Origin: an uncultured Clostridium sp.
Lineage (GTDB): Bacteria > Bacillota > Clostridia > TANB77 > CAG-508
Length of the DNA stretch: 5,353 nucleotides
NCBI GenBank assembly: GCA_947426875.1
Contig: CANEFU010000084.1
Span: forward strand, 1-5,353
Direction: 5' to 3'
Part shown: in pieces, positions 5,320 through 5,353 of the stretch
Layout: every line of letters starts with the position of its first letter
Numbering within the stretch: position 1 is the stretch's first letter
Notes under the pieces: model-generated
The model's database searches: none
What the model was told of the DNA's origin: nothing
What the model saw: the letters and a program-made list of their open reading frames with translations, nothing else
Position numbers and translations under genes: made by a program

Positions 5320-5353
5320 AGGAGGAGGAACTTTTTATAAGTTTCCTTCTCCT
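5320..5353 (+). terminator. Hairpin at window end, probable terminator
   Basis: AGGAGGAGGAACTT (5320-5333) pairs with 5339-5353 around the loop TTTAT, a 14-bp stem with one G-T pair and one bulged T. It lies 44 bases after the stop codon of the inserted ORF. The window ends exactly at the 3' arm, so the expected T-run cannot be seen. The bases between stop codon and hairpin (5277-5319) also contain a small dyad, CCAGT-T-ACTGG at 5295-5305. Confidence 0.6.

Larger units (their letters stand above)
4494..5353. mobile_element. Foreign segment interrupting murA, right end outside window
   Basis: From about 4494 the sequence no longer matches murA. The segment has its own promoter (4552-4580), leader hairpin, one ORF (4635-5276) and a terminator-like hairpin (5320-5353). 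Its GC content rises to about 44% by hand count over 4981-5280, against about 30% in the backbone. I see no transposase, integrase, terminal inverted repeat or group II intron 5' signature (GTGYG) at the left junction, so the element type is unknown. The missing right end prevents a check for a target-site duplication. A deletion or rearrangement, or a chimeric assembly join, would look the same from here. Confidence 0.45.

Overview
The window looks like chromosomal DNA of a low-GC Firmicute, most likely a Clostridia-type bacterium. The backbone is about 30% GC by hand count. Ribosome binding sites are of the AGGAGG type, promoters match the sigma-A consensus with 17-nt spacers, terminators are classic hairpins with T-runs, and a peptidoglycan gene (murA) is present. 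TGA is not needed as a sense codon in any main gene, so the standard bacterial code fits.

Layout, left to right. Positions 1-37 are an intrinsic terminator for a gene lying left of the window. Next come 10-bp phased repeats (46-75) and a strong promoter (79-107). These drive a TTG-started gene (136-1443) for a charged, helical 435-residue cytoplasmic protein that I do not recognise. It converges on asnS (1507-2898, minus strand), the asparaginyl-tRNA synthetase. The two genes share one two-way terminator. asnS has its own promoter and a leader too short for a T-box. The 307-bp gap right of asnS has no convincing intact gene. It holds the asnS promoter, a minus-strand open stretch that reads like the tail of a lost membrane protein, and a possible plus-strand small ORF. 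A metallo-beta-lactamase-fold hydrolase (3206-4003) follows, ending at a strong terminator.

At 4140 murA begins with a good ribosome binding site and a normal N-terminus. Homology stops abruptly at codon 118, just after the catalytic-cysteine motif. From about 4494 to the end of the window the DNA is unrelated to murA. It has its own consensus promoter, leader hairpin, ribosome binding site and a 213-residue ORF of unknown function with clearly higher GC in its second half, then a strong hairpin at the window edge. The simplest reading is that murA is broken by inserted foreign DNA whose right end lies outside the window. A rearrangement or an assembly join are the alternatives. The frame happens to stay open across the junction, so a 378-residue chimera is formally encoded.

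The genes do not form a pathway. They are mostly separate transcription units (tRNA charging, a hydrolase, cell-wall synthesis). The most interesting parts are the inserted segment with its 213-residue protein and the unrecognised 435-residue protein.
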